This document shows positions 45,301 to 56,689 of a stretch of 64,000 nt of DNA, piece after piece. Made by a program: the position numbers and the translations under genes. A model generated the notes under the pieces. It ran no database searches and was not told the origin of the DNA. It was given only the letters and a program-made list of their open reading frames with translations. Numbering within the stretch: position 1 is the stretch's first letter; each line of letters begins with the position of its first letter. Source of the DNA: Pterobdella sp. o SKG-2022 (Eukaryota; Annelida; Clitellata; Hirudinida; Piscicolidae); contig OZ038325.1 of assembly GCA_964035795.1 (NCBI GenBank), positions 3,622,277 to 3,686,276 on the forward strand. The letters run 5' to 3'.

Positions 45301-46118
45301 TGTGCAAACATTGACCAAGAGGTCAAAAATCGAATCGACAAAGCCAGCTGGGCTTTTGGAAACTTGAGGAAAAAAGCTTGGGAGAAAAAAGGAATTTCAC
45401 AGTCCACGAAGGTCAAAGTCTACAAAGCTGTAGTTTTGACCACACTATGGCTGTAAACCTGAACAATCTACAAACGTCACGAGAAACAACTTCAAAAGTA
45501 CCATACTCGATGTCTTCGCAAGATTCTTAACATACGCTGGAATATAATTCCTAATACTGATGTTCTAGAGAGAGAAAATCTTTCCAGCGTTGTTACGATA
45601 ATTCGTAAAGCACAGATGCGATGGGCTGGTTATGTTTCTCGTATGGCGGACTCAAGAATTTCAAAACAACTTTTCTACGAACAGCTTAAAATTGGTCAGA
45701 GAAAAACTGGAGCTTCACGCAAACGCTATAAAGACTTCTTGAAGGCGCATCTGAAAGACTTCAACATAGACGTCTTCACGTGTGAAAATTCTACATCTGA
45801 CAGACCTGCCTGGCGTAAAACAATCCACAATGGTGCACTTTTCTTAGAAAAAAAATAGTTGAACGCTGCAAAAGAGAAAAGAATGAGACGCAAAGCTGGA
45901 GGATGTCCACCAGACAGACTCCCTACTCATTGGTGCCAAACTTGCGGAAGAGGCTTCCTCGCGCAAATCGGACTGTTTAGTCATTTGCGGAAGCACAAAT
46001 AATGAAAAAAAAATTCTATATTTATGCATTTTTCTTTTTTGCTATTTTTTTTTTATGTATAACTCTTGTTGCCATAGTCATATTCGAAGACGAATCGATA
46101 AATAACAACAATAACAAC
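42326..46118 (+). mobile_element. G-family LINE, full length, with C-terminal C2H2 finger
   Basis: The 5' UTR is 42326 to about 42990. Endonuclease 43008-43538: GVGFAIKNHIVKKLDSVSYG, DRLMTLKFPL, LLVDFNARVGKDYQAWQRVL, HHGIGNCNSNG, then DHRLIVSKTKL. Linker 43876-44234 (MKRCYDSLKCLYGPRASGST). RT pieces 44349-45102: RGTIDRIFAARQLQEK, MTFVDLTKAFDSVSRNELWK, LLFADDCAFTGHQ. Then VENFTYLGSTLSRCANIDQE (45238-45456), RWAGYVSRM (45616-45858) and a C2H2 finger. The 3' tail is GAAGACGAATCGATAAATAACAACAATAAC. Many frameshifts. Catalytic FADD is intact. Confidence 0.88.
45934..45999 (+). other. C2H2 zinc finger at the LINE protein C-terminus
   Basis: WCQTCGRGFLAQIGLFSHLR then KHK and stop: Cys-x2-Cys-x12-His-x3-His. 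The in-frame TAG at 45856 separates it from the RT frame. The same finger codons are kept in the deleted derivative at 32480-32560. Likely nucleic-acid binding for target choice or RNP assembly, by analogy with other LINE fingers. Confidence 0.75.
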
Positions 46119-46119
46119 A

Positions 46120-46660
46120 TATAGTCGTGTTATCCCATGTTTATAGGCGTCAAGTGATTTAAGATTTTCCTCCACTTTTTTTTATCTCTGCATATTTTTT
46201 CCAGTTCATGTGGTACTTGTGATGGTTCGTTCCAGTCGATTTCTATGGGAGGGGATAGGTCTTTTTATTGTTTGCCACCATGTGAGGGTAGGTCTTTCTC
46301 GCTTTCGTTTCTCAGGTTTTAAGGTTTCTTGTAGCGCTTTACGAGCGAGAGTTTCCTCTGGCAGTCTCATTAAATGTCCTAGTCAGCTGAAGCGTCTCTT
46401 TTTGATTTGTGTGATTCATGTTGTGTCTGTTTTGGTTATTTAGTAAAGATTTTGGTTGTTGATAGTTTTTGGCCAGAAGATATTCAGTATGTAGCGAAGT
46501 AGTTTGCGCTGGAAAGGATCTATTTTGTCTTCTAGTGTTTGAGTCAAGACCCATAATTCACTGTTGCAAAAAAAGACACTTTCAGCATATGCCTCAAATA
46601 TTCTAGTTTTGTGTTCGGTGTTTATAATTTTACTTAGCTTTGGTAGGCGTCGTTGACTAC
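46120..46660 (-). mobile_element. E-family LINE C-terminal fragment, reverse
   Basis: Minus strand reads NSELWVLTQTLEDKIDPFQR, KLLRYILNIFWPKTINNQNL, LGHLMRLPEETLARKAL, RPTLTWWQTIK. It directly follows the G-family tail, so one probably inserted at the edge of the other. Confidence 0.65.
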
Positions 46661-46689
46661 GGTTGCCTTATCCTTTGTTCGTAAAAAAT

Positions 46690-49600
46690 TTGATCAAAAC
46701 TTGTATAAAAAATTTATTTTAAAAGAAAAAATTAGATATTTGAAGTACTTTTGAAAGAAGTTATTATTTGAGTGCAGTTGGAAGATTTCAATTTCCTGGA
46801 TTTTCTCGTCTTCGGGGGAAGTTAACCGTTTTTATTTAAACATTTCTTCTTTATAAATAATTTTTAAATATTTCAACTAGTTATTATTTTTTCAATATTG
46901 ATAATTTGAATCTTTACAATAAGCATGAGGTGGTTTTAAGTCACAAAATAAAACGACATATAGAAGGCATAGGAATAGCTAGACATCGAAAAAGATGGCA
47001 CTACCACGGAAACAGAGCTGGCCGAAAAGTTCATGAAAGACGACGAAAACATCTTCAGTCTATTTCTTCTTTACGGCCTTCTGTATACCGTCATGAAATA
47101 GTAAAGATTCTCCTATTTCTTTTGGCTTTCTCAACGTCAGACCATTACATAATAAGGTCGAGGATGTTTTAGAAAATGAAAAAAATTGATGGATTGTTTT
47201 TAGCTGAAACATGGCATAATTCAGACTCAGTTTGTATCAGCTTACTCAAACAGGAAGGTATGAAAGTTCATGAACAGGCATGACAAATGAAGCCTGACAA
47301 AACCAATAAATTTTCTACCAACCATGGAGGAGTCGCAGCTGTTGTCAATGCTGGATTTGAACTTTTGCCACTGCATATTGCTAAACAGTCTATTCATTTT
47401 GAGCACATATGTGTTAGAATCAGCTCTAAGGCAAGATCTGTTATTGTCTTGGTTGTGTACGGAACAGGTTATGCTTCTTGTGGATTTTGGGATGATTTTT
47501 CAAAGATCATAAACACCTTGTCAACCTACAATGAAAAAGTTATAATCTTAGAAGACTTTAACTTTCATTTGGAACAAGCTGATGATACACTTACTCAAAA
47601 TTTTTCTAACCTTCTCACTCTTCATAATTTTCATTTATTTATAGATCAACAAACTCATAAATTAGGTGGATGGCTTGATGTTGTTGCCTGTAAACAGAAA
47701 TTTAAAATGAAGTACTATGAGACAGACATATCAGATCAAAAACTGTTAATCTGGAAATGTTTGCTAACAAAGCCTTCACCTATCTATATTGAACTCATAG
47801 TAAGACAATGGAAACTTTTGGATAATGAGAGTTTTGCTCATGAAGTTGAAAACTCTTCCATAGCTTCTGCCACTAACCTTGATGTTGACTCAGCTCTTCA
47901 ACTTTACAATTCTACACTTTCAATAATATTTGACAAGATGCTGCCCATCAAGACTATTCGAATTCACCAAAGATCATCTCATCCATGGTTCGAGCAAGAA
48001 TGTCATGATATAAAACGTCTCAAAAGAAAACTTGAATGTAAATACACGAAGAACAAATGTAAAGTTGATCTGGGAGCCTGGGTCAATCGGAAACAGATAT
48101 ACAGAAGGCTATGTAGACAGAGAAAAAAAGAGTATTGGAATGCAAAACTCATGGATCCCAAAAGCAAATCATCAAACACTTGGAAGTTCCTTAATAAAAT
48201 TTCAAGAAGAGGAAAAAAATCTGCTGCTCACGTCAATGCTCAAGAGTATCATTTTTACTTACTAGAGAAAATTGAAACAGCAAAGATTTCTATCCAATCA
48301 TCTGAAGCGCCAAAATTTTCAAAATGCAACGAAAATTTAAGTTTGAAAGGCTTTAACGAAGTTACATTAGATGAATTACTCTATGCCAACCAGAAACTTC
48401 AAAATAAACAGTGTGAACACGACCCAATTCCAACCTAGCTTCTAAAAAAGATAGCTTCTATAGTAGCTCCATTCATATGCATTATTTTCAATCTTTTGCC
48501 ACTGGAAGGGTTCCATGTCAATTCAAACGTGCCTACGTCACACCGCTTTTGAAAAAATCAGACCTGGACCAAGAGACCCTTTCATCATAATGACCAATTT
48601 CAAACTTGAGCCTGCTTTCAAAACTTTTTGAACGAATTGTCTCTCACCTAAACAATAATAATTTATTACCATCTTTTCAATAAGCTTATCGTCGCCATCA
48701 TTCAAAAGAAACAGCATTACTAAAGGTTTCTACTGATATTTCGGAAGCAACTGACAACAAAAAAATATCTTTTCTTGTCCTTCTAGATCCTTCGTCTGCC
48801 TTTGATTTAATAGATCATCAAATACTAATCAGAAGATTAAACGAATCATTTGGCTTGAATGACCTCATTCTTGAATGGTTTAGGAATAATCTCTTCAAAA
48901 AATCATTCTACGTCAAATGCCTCAAAACAGAATCAGCACCAAATGTTTACTCTACTGGAGTACCACAAGGATCTGTTCTTGGACCGCTTTTGTTCACTTT
49001 ATACACAGCTGATTTGGAAAAGATTGCAGCTTCTCACAATTTGAGAATTCTTCAATATGCCGACGACACTCAATCATATGGGCATTGCTCATTTGATGCA
49101 TCAATGGACTTGCAAGAAAGAATGTCAAAGTGAATCGATGAAATTGCAGCTTGGATGAAAGCCAACCAAATAAAACTCAACAGTTCAAAAACTGAAGTCA
49201 TTTGGTTCTCGACATGTAGAAGTAGATGCAAACTGCCAACTCAACCAGTTCGTGTGTTAAATGATCATATAATTTCTTCTGATGCAATTAAAAATCTTGG
49301 TGTCTATTTTGACAAAGATCTAAGCATGAAGACTCACATAAACAAATTATTGCAAATGTCATTTGCATTATTGAGAAAGATAAGAAACATTAAAAACTAC
49401 CTGAACCAAGAGTCACTCAAAACACTTGTATCAGCTTTGATATTGAGTCGTATTACTTATGGAAACATTGTACATATGGGATTACCCAAGTTACAAACCC
49501 AGAAAATCCAGTCCATAATTAACACGACAGCCAGATTAATATCAGGAACTAGAAAGTTTGATCACATAACTCCTGTCTTCAAAGATCTACAGTGGCTTAA

Positions 49601-50039
49601 AATTGAAAAAAGAATTCAATACAAGATGATACTACAAGTGCATAAATGTCTCGAAATGGAAAGCCCTTCTTAGCTTTCATCGAAATTATCAACTGTGTCT
49701 TCATTGCTTGAGAGAAAAAGACTCAGATCATCGAACACAATGGACATAGCAAGGGTGAGAGCTAACACCATTTTTGAAAACAGAAGATTTGAAGTTGCTG
49801 CACCAATTCTTTGGAACAATTTACCAAATCACCTCAAATCCATAACCTCCACAACAACTTTTTCCAAGTGCTTAAAAACCCACCTCATGATTAAGTCTTA
49901 TAATCTTAAGACTAAATTTTAGAATTTTTTTCTCTCAAGTATTTTTTTTTCAAAAAACCATATTAGTGGGAAAGAAGAAGGGGTAAATGAAAGGGATGAC
50001 TGGGTGTGTGTGGATTGAAGGATAAATCAAATCAAATCA
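46690..50039 (+). mobile_element. CR1-like LINE, second family (A2), near full length
   Basis: Basic N-terminus 46906-47172 (NKHEVVLSHKIKRHIEGIGI, HRKRWHYHGNRAGRK). Endonuclease plus linker 47287-48438 (NHGGVAAVVNAGFELLP, ILEDFNFHLEQADDT, GGWLDVVACKQK). RT in broken frames: VLLDPSSAFDLIDHQILIRR, VPQGSVLGPLLFTLYTADLE, LQYADDTQSYGH (48855-49133), KLNSSKTEVIWFS, NIKNYLNQESLKTLVSALIL, LQWLKIEKRIQYK, APILWNNLPNHLK. The 3' end is an AAATC repeat. Parallel in layout to the 5.8-9.2 kb element but clearly diverged. PQGS and YADD are intact; about five stops. Confidence 0.88.
47287..48438 (+). CDS. A2 endonuclease and linker reading frame (383 codons)
   Basis: Uninterrupted from MKPDKTNKFSTNHGGVAAVV to QNKQCEHDPIPT, then TAG. 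Carries the DFNFHL catalytic-region motif (LGDFN in the family is LEDFN here, Gly lost) and the KRLKRKLECKY...WVNRKQIYRRLCRQR basic block that precedes the RT. Part of one ancestral ORF with the following RT frames. Confidence 0.7.
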   Translation: MKPDKTNKFSTNHGGVAAVVNAGFELLPLHIAKQSIHFEHICVRISSKARSVIVLVVYGTGYASCGFWDDFSKIINTLSTYNEKVIILEDFNFHLEQADDTLTQNFSNLLTLHNFHLFIDQQTHKLGGWLDVVACKQKFKMKYYETDISDQKLLIWKCLLTKPSPIYIELIVRQWKLLDNESFAHEVENSSIASATNLDVDSALQLYNSTLSIIFDKMLPIKTIRIHQRSSHPWFEQECHDIKRLKRKLECKYTKNKCKVDLGAWVNRKQIYRRLCRQRKKEYWNAKLMDPKSKSSNTWKFLNKISRRGKKSAAHVNAQEYHFYLLEKIETAKISIQSSEAPKFSKCNENLSLKGFNEVTLDELLYANQKLQNKQCEHDPIPT

Positions 50040-50110
50040 ATGACGAGTATGATTATAGTAGCGTCAACGTCAGAAGTTTCTAGACCACTGAGTATTATGA
50101 ACTTTGAATG
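50040..50110 (-). mobile_element. CR1-like 3' UTR scrap, reverse
   Basis: The reverse complement matches the family A 3' UTR (GTGGTCTAGAAACTTCTGAC...ACTATAATCATACTCGT; compare 9181-9226). It meets the A2 element tail to tail. 50110-50380 and 50470-50930 are AT-rich without features; GTGTCCAGAAAGCAGAAAAT near 50562 recurs at 37645. Confidence 0.65.
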
Positions 50111-50380
50111 CAATTTTATGTAATGTAAGTTTTCTTAGATATGATAATTTAAACAAAAATATGCAAGTATAATTAAGTAAAAAAAACAGTTAACTAAGAT
50201 TCGATGAAAAGAAAGGTATGTTAATTGAAACAAAAGCAACCATAATAATACATACATAAATGAAATTTAGAAAACTGAGTTGATTTTATGAATGTATAAA
50301 AATAATTAAATCTGGGATAATAAACAAAAAATATATTTAGCTGAAACTTCAAATAAAATATTTTGAGCAATCAAATGTTA

Positions 50381-50470
50381 ATTTTAGACAAAATTTGAAC
50401 AACTTCATCGCCTTCATCTTTTTTCTTCAATGGGACTTCCACATCATCACAATTGAAACCAGAAATTACT
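50381..50470 (-). CDS. candidate C-terminal coding segment, unidentified
   Basis: Reads SGFNCDDVEVPLKKKDEGDE, then VVQILSKINI and a stop. The composition is protein-like and unlike the AT-rich surroundings, and no LINE similarity is seen. The upstream splice acceptor is weak (AAATAAG). It may be a last exon of an unknown minus-strand gene or a pseudogene scrap. Confidence 0.22.
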
Positions 50471-50935
50471 TATTTTTTTCTTTATTGTTACATTTTTTTA
50501 TATTAATTAAATGATAATATTTTTTTTAATCTTTCATAGAATATTCATACAAGTAATACCGTGTCCAGAAAGCAGAAAATTAAAAGTAGCGACATTTAAA
50601 AAAAACTGTAGTATTTATCTAATAAACTTATATTTATTTCGAAATACTTTTTACGTCAAAAATTGTCATACTCTAGAGATTTTTTGTTAAGCTTATCCCA
50701 TAACACTAATCCTCCTTCGCGTCAAGTGAAACGCCGAGTTTTTTATTTAAACATTAGGAGTAATATATATAATAGCAATAGGTTAAATAAAAATATCAAT
50801 AACAACGTGAGGGTTTAAAAATAATTGCAGGTTCAGCCAGAAAAAAGAAGAAAAATCTGAAAAAGAGTGGTCGAAAGGAAAGGCATCCTTCAAGAAAAAT
50901 TGCCACACAGTTAATGAAAGTTCTTTTCGAGTCGG

Positions 50936-53500
50936 ACCTTTAAATGTTGGTTTGATGAGGGGGAAGGCTTCTGAAGTGGTGGAAACCATGTCGAGGAGGA
51001 GAGTCGATCTGTGTTGTTTACAAGAGACTCGTTGGAAGACCAACCTTAAACTTATTGCGGGCAAAGTTTTTCGATATAAGTATTTTGGTTGTGGGAATGA
51101 TGAGGGCACTCGTGGTGTAGGAATTCTACTGGCTGGGAAGTGGTGGGAAAAAGTGTTTGAAGTGATTAGAGTCTCAGATAGAATCATTCTCATTCTAATG
51201 GTGGTTAAATCAGTTATGTTTGTTTTTGTGAGTGTTTATGCACCTCAAGCTAACCTTAGTGAGAGTGTAAAAGATCAATTCTATTATGCGCTTCAATCCA
51301 CCATAGCTAGAGTTTCATTTTCGAAACAACTAATCATATGTGGAGACTGGAATAGGCATATAGGATCACACTACTGCTTTTGAGAATGTGCATGGTGAAC
51401 AGGCTTTGGGAAAAAGAAACAATGAAGGTGAAAGACTGCTGGAATTTGATGTTGCCAATGAGCTGGTTGTTGATAACTACTGGTTCAAGAAGAAATTTGA
51501 ACATCTGGTTACATACCAGTCAGGATATTGTAAAACCCAAATTGACTTATCATAATACGTTAGCGAAAAAAAAACTAAAACTTTTTTTTTCCCCTAACGT
51601 TTTATGATAAGGCTAAACTTATCGAAAATTATATCTTCTGATTCTCAATAAATGTATTAAAAATTCCTCTTAGTTGATGTTTTTCGTTACAAAATATTGA
51701 AGAAAAATACATACGATGTCTCTGAAAAGCCAAATTGACTACATATTGTATAAGAGAAGTTTTAGAAAAATGGTCTCTAATGTGAAACTCATTGTTGGGG
51801 AGGAGTGTGCAACACAGCATAGACTAGTGGTCGGTGACTTCAAGGTTTGCACTCATGCTCATCCCAAAAGAAGATTTGTTCCTCGTACAAGAGTCTGGAA
51901 ACTAAGAGACTGGAAATCAAGTTGAATTTTTTAATTTTTTTAATGCATCAATCCAAGGAAATGAAACTGGTAAAACTTTAGATGAGCGTCGGAAGTACCT
52001 GATAAACAATTTGATTAATGCTACAAAACAGGTTTGTGGAGTATTTGTAAAACATACCTGGAAGAGGCAAACTTGGTGGTGGAATGACAAGGTACAGCAA
52101 GCTGTGTCCCACAAACGCAAATGTTTCAAAGTATGGAAAGCAGGAGAAGGTAGAGATGCTTATAAGGCTGCTAAACGTGCATCCAACCTTGCTGTTCACA
52201 TAGCCAAAACTGATGCTGAAAAGATTGCGTTCAAACAAATCAATCCCAGATCTGTTGAGATATATCGACTGGCTAAGCAAATGCGGCGAGAAAACCAGGA
52301 CGTCATTGGGGATAAACCGGTGAGAAATAATAATGGCCAAATGTCTCTGGATGTAGATTTCAAAAAAGAAGCATGGAGAGAGCATTATATTCTCAATGTG
52401 GAGTTTTCATGGAATCCAGGTGGTTTGTCCGAAGTCTATCCCGTGGAAGATCCCAGCGAACCTATCAGTCTAGCAATGGTTAGAAAGGCCATTAATAAGA
52501 TGAGCCTTGGGAAAGCAGCGGGTCCTTCAAGTATTGTTGCTGAGATGCTCAAGGCCGCAGGTTCAATTGGTGCTACTATGATATGAGATCTCATTGAAGA
52601 CATCATCTTTGAGAACTGTATACCGTCTGAGTGGCAGGAAAGTCACATAGTCAGTGTGTATAAGGGTAAAGGTGATGCTTTAAACAGATCTAACTATAGG
52701 GATTTGAAGTTAATTGATCAGGTTGTGAAGGTTTTGGAGCGCGTAGTGGAAGGTTTTATCAGACAAAGGGTGGTGATTAATGATATGCAATGTGGTTTTA
52801 TGCAAGGTTGAGGTACAACTGATTCCATATTTATAGCACGGTATAGCACGGCCTGTTGATGGGAGATTAGTAAAGGAAGTGATGATTGGTGATGAAAAAC
52901 TGGAAGTTGTCCCAGATTTCTGTTATCTTGGGGATATGTTATCTGCAGGTGGTGGATGTGAGCTTGCTTCAATAAAACGTTGTAAGTATGCCTGGGCTAA
53001 ATTTCGCCAACTATTTCCACTCTTTGCTAATTGTCATTTATCATTATTGACTAGAGGCCATGTCTATTATACCTATGTTGCATGCTGCTGAAACATGGCC
53101 CGTGACAGTTTCCACATTGAACCGCTTTAGACGAAATGACCTTGCCATGATTCGCTGGATGTGCAACATCAAAACGAATGATAACGTTTGCTCTCACTCA
53201 CTCTTTTCAAAACTTGGCATTCGGGATGTTGAGCTAGTTCTTCGTACAAGCAGGATGAGGTGGTTCGGACATGTAGAGCGTAGCGTGGGTTGGATTTTTC
53301 AGGTGAGAAAGTTGTATTTAGATACTTGAAAGAAGCCTGGTAGGCCCAAAAAGACTTGGAATGAGCTCATATTGAATGATAAAAAAAGCTAGACATGGTT
53401 TGTCTGGATCCACTCGATCGCTCTGAATGGAAAAGCCGACTTCGAGATAGAACTTTTAAAAGGAAAACGGGCTATAAAAAGGATTTGATTGATTGAAGTA
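50936..53500 (+). mobile_element. K-family LINE with internal RT deletion and a hairpin-repeat insertion
   Basis: Endonuclease 50952-51383: VETMSRRRVDLCCLQETRWK, YKYFGCGNDEGTRGVGILLA, ISVYAPQANLSESVKDQFYY, IICGDWNRHIG. After the insertion: SQIDYILYKRSFRKMVSNVK, EECATQHRLVVGDFKV (51716-51925); RQTWWWNDKVQQAVSHKRKC, IYRLAKQMRRENQDVIGDKP, KMSLGKAAGPSSIVAEMLKA (52011-52586); IRQRVVINDMQCGFMQG. At about 52840 it jumps to STARPVDGRLVKEVMIGDEK, VVPDFCYLGDMLSAGGG, AAETWPVTVSTLNRFRRNDL, TSRMRWFGHVERS, so the FVDLEKAFD to YADD catalytic part is missing. The 3' end is ATTG repeats after AAAAGGATTTGATTGATTGA. Confidence 0.85.
51548..51729. mobile_element. one-arm foldback insertion in the K-family endonuclease, 11-bp duplication
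   Basis: CCAAATTGACT occurs at 51537-51547 and 51730-51740. Removing the insert restores ...T-Q-I-D-Y-I-L. It contains CGTTAGCG...CTAACGTTTTATGATAAGG, CTTATCGAAAATTATA and ends ACATACGATGTCTCTGAAAA. Confidence 0.78.
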
Positions 53501-53843
53501 ATGCCAGCCTTTATTACTCCCAAAAAACCATGAAGTGTTTGTCTTTGTAATGTTTTTTGTTGCATAAGATGAGATTGTTTATGTTCACTATTTATCTTCT
53601 TACTATGTAAAGCAAAAAAATCGAAATCATCCCAAAAGAAGTAGTTCTTGTACTAAGTTATCGAATTTTGAAATAAAATTGCGAAATTATTTTAAGTAAT
53701 AATATTTTGACCTTTCAAACTGAATTATATAGTTTTTGAGTATAAAAATCGACTAGTTTGAGCCGCCATTATAACTTCGACAGGCCATCTTCGATTGGCG
53801 TGAGGGGCTGGAAAGAATGAAAACCTACTGTATTAGGCCTGGC

Positions 53844-53862
53844 TATATATATATATATATAT
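53844..53862. repeat. short TA microsatellite
   Basis: About 19 bases of TA. Confidence 0.9.
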
Positions 53863-53879
53863 TTTCCAGTGAGGTTGTG

Positions 53880-54600
53880 AGTTGTTGTTAGGGATGGTAA
53901 ATTATTCAGTTTTGTTTGTATTGATTTGTAGATTGTTTTTTAATAGTTGGTTGGGGATATTTGCTTTGACTCGTTCAACTTCATGTTTCGATGTTGTGAT
54001 CCAGGCGATATCATCGGCATATTTTGGTTCAATGAGGAAATTTTGTGTATTGTTGTTATTCTTTGTTTTTTTCTGATTATTGAGGCATGATGATAGGTAG
54101 AAGATGAAAAGAATTGCACTTAAGCAGTTTCCTTGGGTGATGCCGGTGGTTCTTTGTCTTTTGCCACTGAGGTGATTATTGATTTTGTTTTGCAGTGAAG
54201 TTTCAAGGATCAAGATGCTCAGAAGATGTATTTCGTTCCGTCCTAGTAGTTGTTCTAAGTGGTTCATGAGAATTTTTCTGTTTACTGAGTCAAAAGCTTT
54301 GGATATGTAGATAATGAGAATAAACATTTTGTAGACGTAAAATAGCCGGAAATCAATATAATAGAAACAAACACTAAGGTTTATTTAGAAACTTAATACA
54401 CGAAGCTTTTCGTAAAAGTATCTTACATTATCTAGTGTAGATAATGTAAGAAAAGCTTCGTGTATTAAGTTTCTCAATGAACCTTAGTGTTTTTTTCTAT
54501 TATATGAATATTTTGTAGTTGCTCGATTGTATAGCCTTCTCTATTAGTTGTTTGATCGCAAACACGTGTTCAGTGGTGTTACGGCCTGCTACTACTATGA
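53880..54600 (-). mobile_element. E-family LINE RT core, reverse, interrupted by a hairpin
   Basis: Upstream part (54600-54510): TTEHVFAIKQLIEKAIQ. After the insertion: FILIIYISKAFDSVNRKILM, RQRTTGITQGNCLSAILFIF, EPKYADDIAWITTSKHEVER, NNLQINTNKTE (54327-53902). Catalytic Asp changed (IIYISKAFD: Asp to Tyr before the serine), YADD intact. The C-terminal part of the same family is at 46120-46660. Confidence 0.75.
54335..54509. mobile_element. 175-bp hairpin insertion in E-family RT, 9-bp target duplication
   Basis: ATTTTGTAG at 54326-54334 and 54510-54518. The insert core 54357-54504 is an almost perfect palindrome: TATAATAGAAACAAACACTA...CACGAAGCTTTTC, then the reverse. It separates LINE codons that are contiguous in the family. 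Confidence 0.85.
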
Positions 54601-55009
54601 GCTTAAAGTTTCTAAATAATAAAAAAAGCGGTATTTACAAAAATTCAAAAATAGCAAATTTTTGTGTTTTTATGCGTGAATAGTTTCTTAAGCAGTTTTT
54701 ACAAATATAAACTTCAGCTAAAGTATATTTAATAAAAATGTAACTTTTAATCATAATTAATGAGGCTGAGTAAATGATTGGTAAAATCTTTGGTAACGTT
54801 GCCGTCAGAAATGGTCATTAAATTTATCATTGATATATTGTTTAACTTTTTATAGGATTTAATTTAGTTTCATTACTGTCATCATCAGGCTCAAACAAAC
54901 AAAAAAAACAAATAACGACATTATTATAGTGTCATGAAACTGTTTAAGTCTTCAAGACCTCTTTGGAATATATATTGATGTGAAGAGTCAATCAAAATAT
55001 AATAAATCA

Positions 55010-55345
55010 AAATGAGCCATATTCATTCTCTCCAGACCCTCACGCTTCAATCCACACACACCCAATCCTTCCTCTCATTCAGCCCAAAACTTATTTTGGA
55101 TCAGGTAGTTTTTTATGCTTCTCATCTTCCTCAATGATGCAGATGACATTTGCAATAATTTGTTCATGTAAGTGTTCATAGTTGAGTGTCATCGACATAT
55201 TGATGAATTCTCATATTGTAAGAAGCTACAATCTTTTCCAAATCAGCCGATTTCTAAGCCATTCAAGAAGGAGGCCATTTAAGCTGTTCGTATAATCTTC
55301 TGTAATTAACTTAATGCCTTCAAAGTGAAATAATCAGAAAAGATG
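55010..55345 (-). mobile_element. CR1-like A2 fragment, reverse, rearranged
   Basis: The reverse complement reads ADLEKIVASYNMRIHQYVDD (RT, YADD is YVDD), then a jump to the 3' UTR (GATTGGGTGTGTGTGGATTG, compare 50000-50020) and an ATCAA-type tail. A 5'-truncated, internally deleted copy. 54610-55000 is AT-rich without features. Confidence 0.65.
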
Positions 55346-55569
55346 GATATTTTGCTAAAATGAAGTAAATGAAATGTATTTAATGACTTCATTTAACAAT
55401 ATTCTTTCAGTCAAGTTTCCCTATCAGTATCTCTATACTTTATCTTTTACATATTCTGAAAAAACAAAAATTGTAGATATAAAACTTGACAAAACATTAT
55501 CTAATAAATGCTATCAACTATTTATACTTAATAATTCAAATAAAACTAAAAGACTTGAAAATGAAAAAA

Positions 55570-55810
55570 ATACCGAATAGTTGTCTTCGAAGAAATCTTA
55601 CCGAATATGTAACTTCAAAAAATCGAAAAAAAATTTTTATTTTCAAAATTACTACATTGAAATATACTTTTACTGGAATTTATATTATATATAATGAAAT
55701 TTTACGATTTTTCAACAATTATGACAACTGCTTACAATTATGAGTGATAATAAATATACTTCTTAAATGGGCATTTAAATAAATCAGGTCCAAAAGACCG
55801 ATCAGCTTAG
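55570..55810 (+). repeat. dispersed AT-rich repeat, second copy of 2820-3200
   Basis: Shares ATATATAATGAAATTTTACG, TTACAATTATGAGTGATAAT and TTAAATGGGCATTTAAATAA with 2980-3090. Confidence 0.65.
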
Positions 55811-56689
55811 TAAGGAATGCGAGTAAAAAACGAAACGAAGGTTAGGGCCGCGGAAGTTTAAACCATTTACATTTACAGTTTTTACAAAGAAATTTTAAAC
55901 TAGAATCAAGAATTAAGGCTAAACTTCAAGAAATAACTTTTAAATTGTAAAAATCAATAACGCGGATAAATATGTTAGAAGTTTATAATTTTATTTTGAA
56001 TAAAATTTTTTTAAAATAATTTTATTTGGTTTATTTTTGAAGAATTTAAAGTTTTTAAAATTAAAAAATGAAAAAATAAATTATTTGAATCAAAGACTTT
56101 TATTAACTGAATAATAATACGAAGCTTTTCGTAAGTTGAACTCACATTATAATATTATTAGAAAAATGTCATATTAGGAGAACTACTTATATAATATAAT
56201 ATAATACTTAAATAATAGGTTCCAATTTCAATTATGAGGTAAGTGAAATATTTAAAAATTTATTAGAGCTGGTTATAGTATAAAGTTTATTTCGAATCAA
56301 CTTGAAAAATTCATGTCTTCTAAGAATGATTTTCTAATACCGAAATGGATGTTTGAAGAATTAAGTTCATATGAAGTTGCCGTTCTGTCCCAAGAATGAG
56401 AAAATAATAAGAAAGTATCTAAACACTATTGAAGAATTTACCGGTTTCAGTATAAAAGTGACACTCTTGGATCACCAAAAAAGTCCGTTCACTGTTTCCC
56501 ATCAAAGACAAACTATGTCATCACCACCATGTCATTTATAAAGGAGTGTGCTCTTGCGAGAACACATTGGTGAAACTAAAAGAAACTCAGTGGTCGTTTG
56601 TTGAAAAGTTATCAGGATTAAGGTTTTTTAGTTGTTCAAATCGGTTTCTGATTTCTACAGCATAGCTATTTTTTATATTTTCATCATTT

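Noticed and set aside
46210..46443. Plus-strand 77-codon frame
   Set aside because: Antisense of the E-family LINE C-terminus.
50783..51193. 136-codon minus-strand open frame
   Set aside because: Antisense of the K-family endonuclease.
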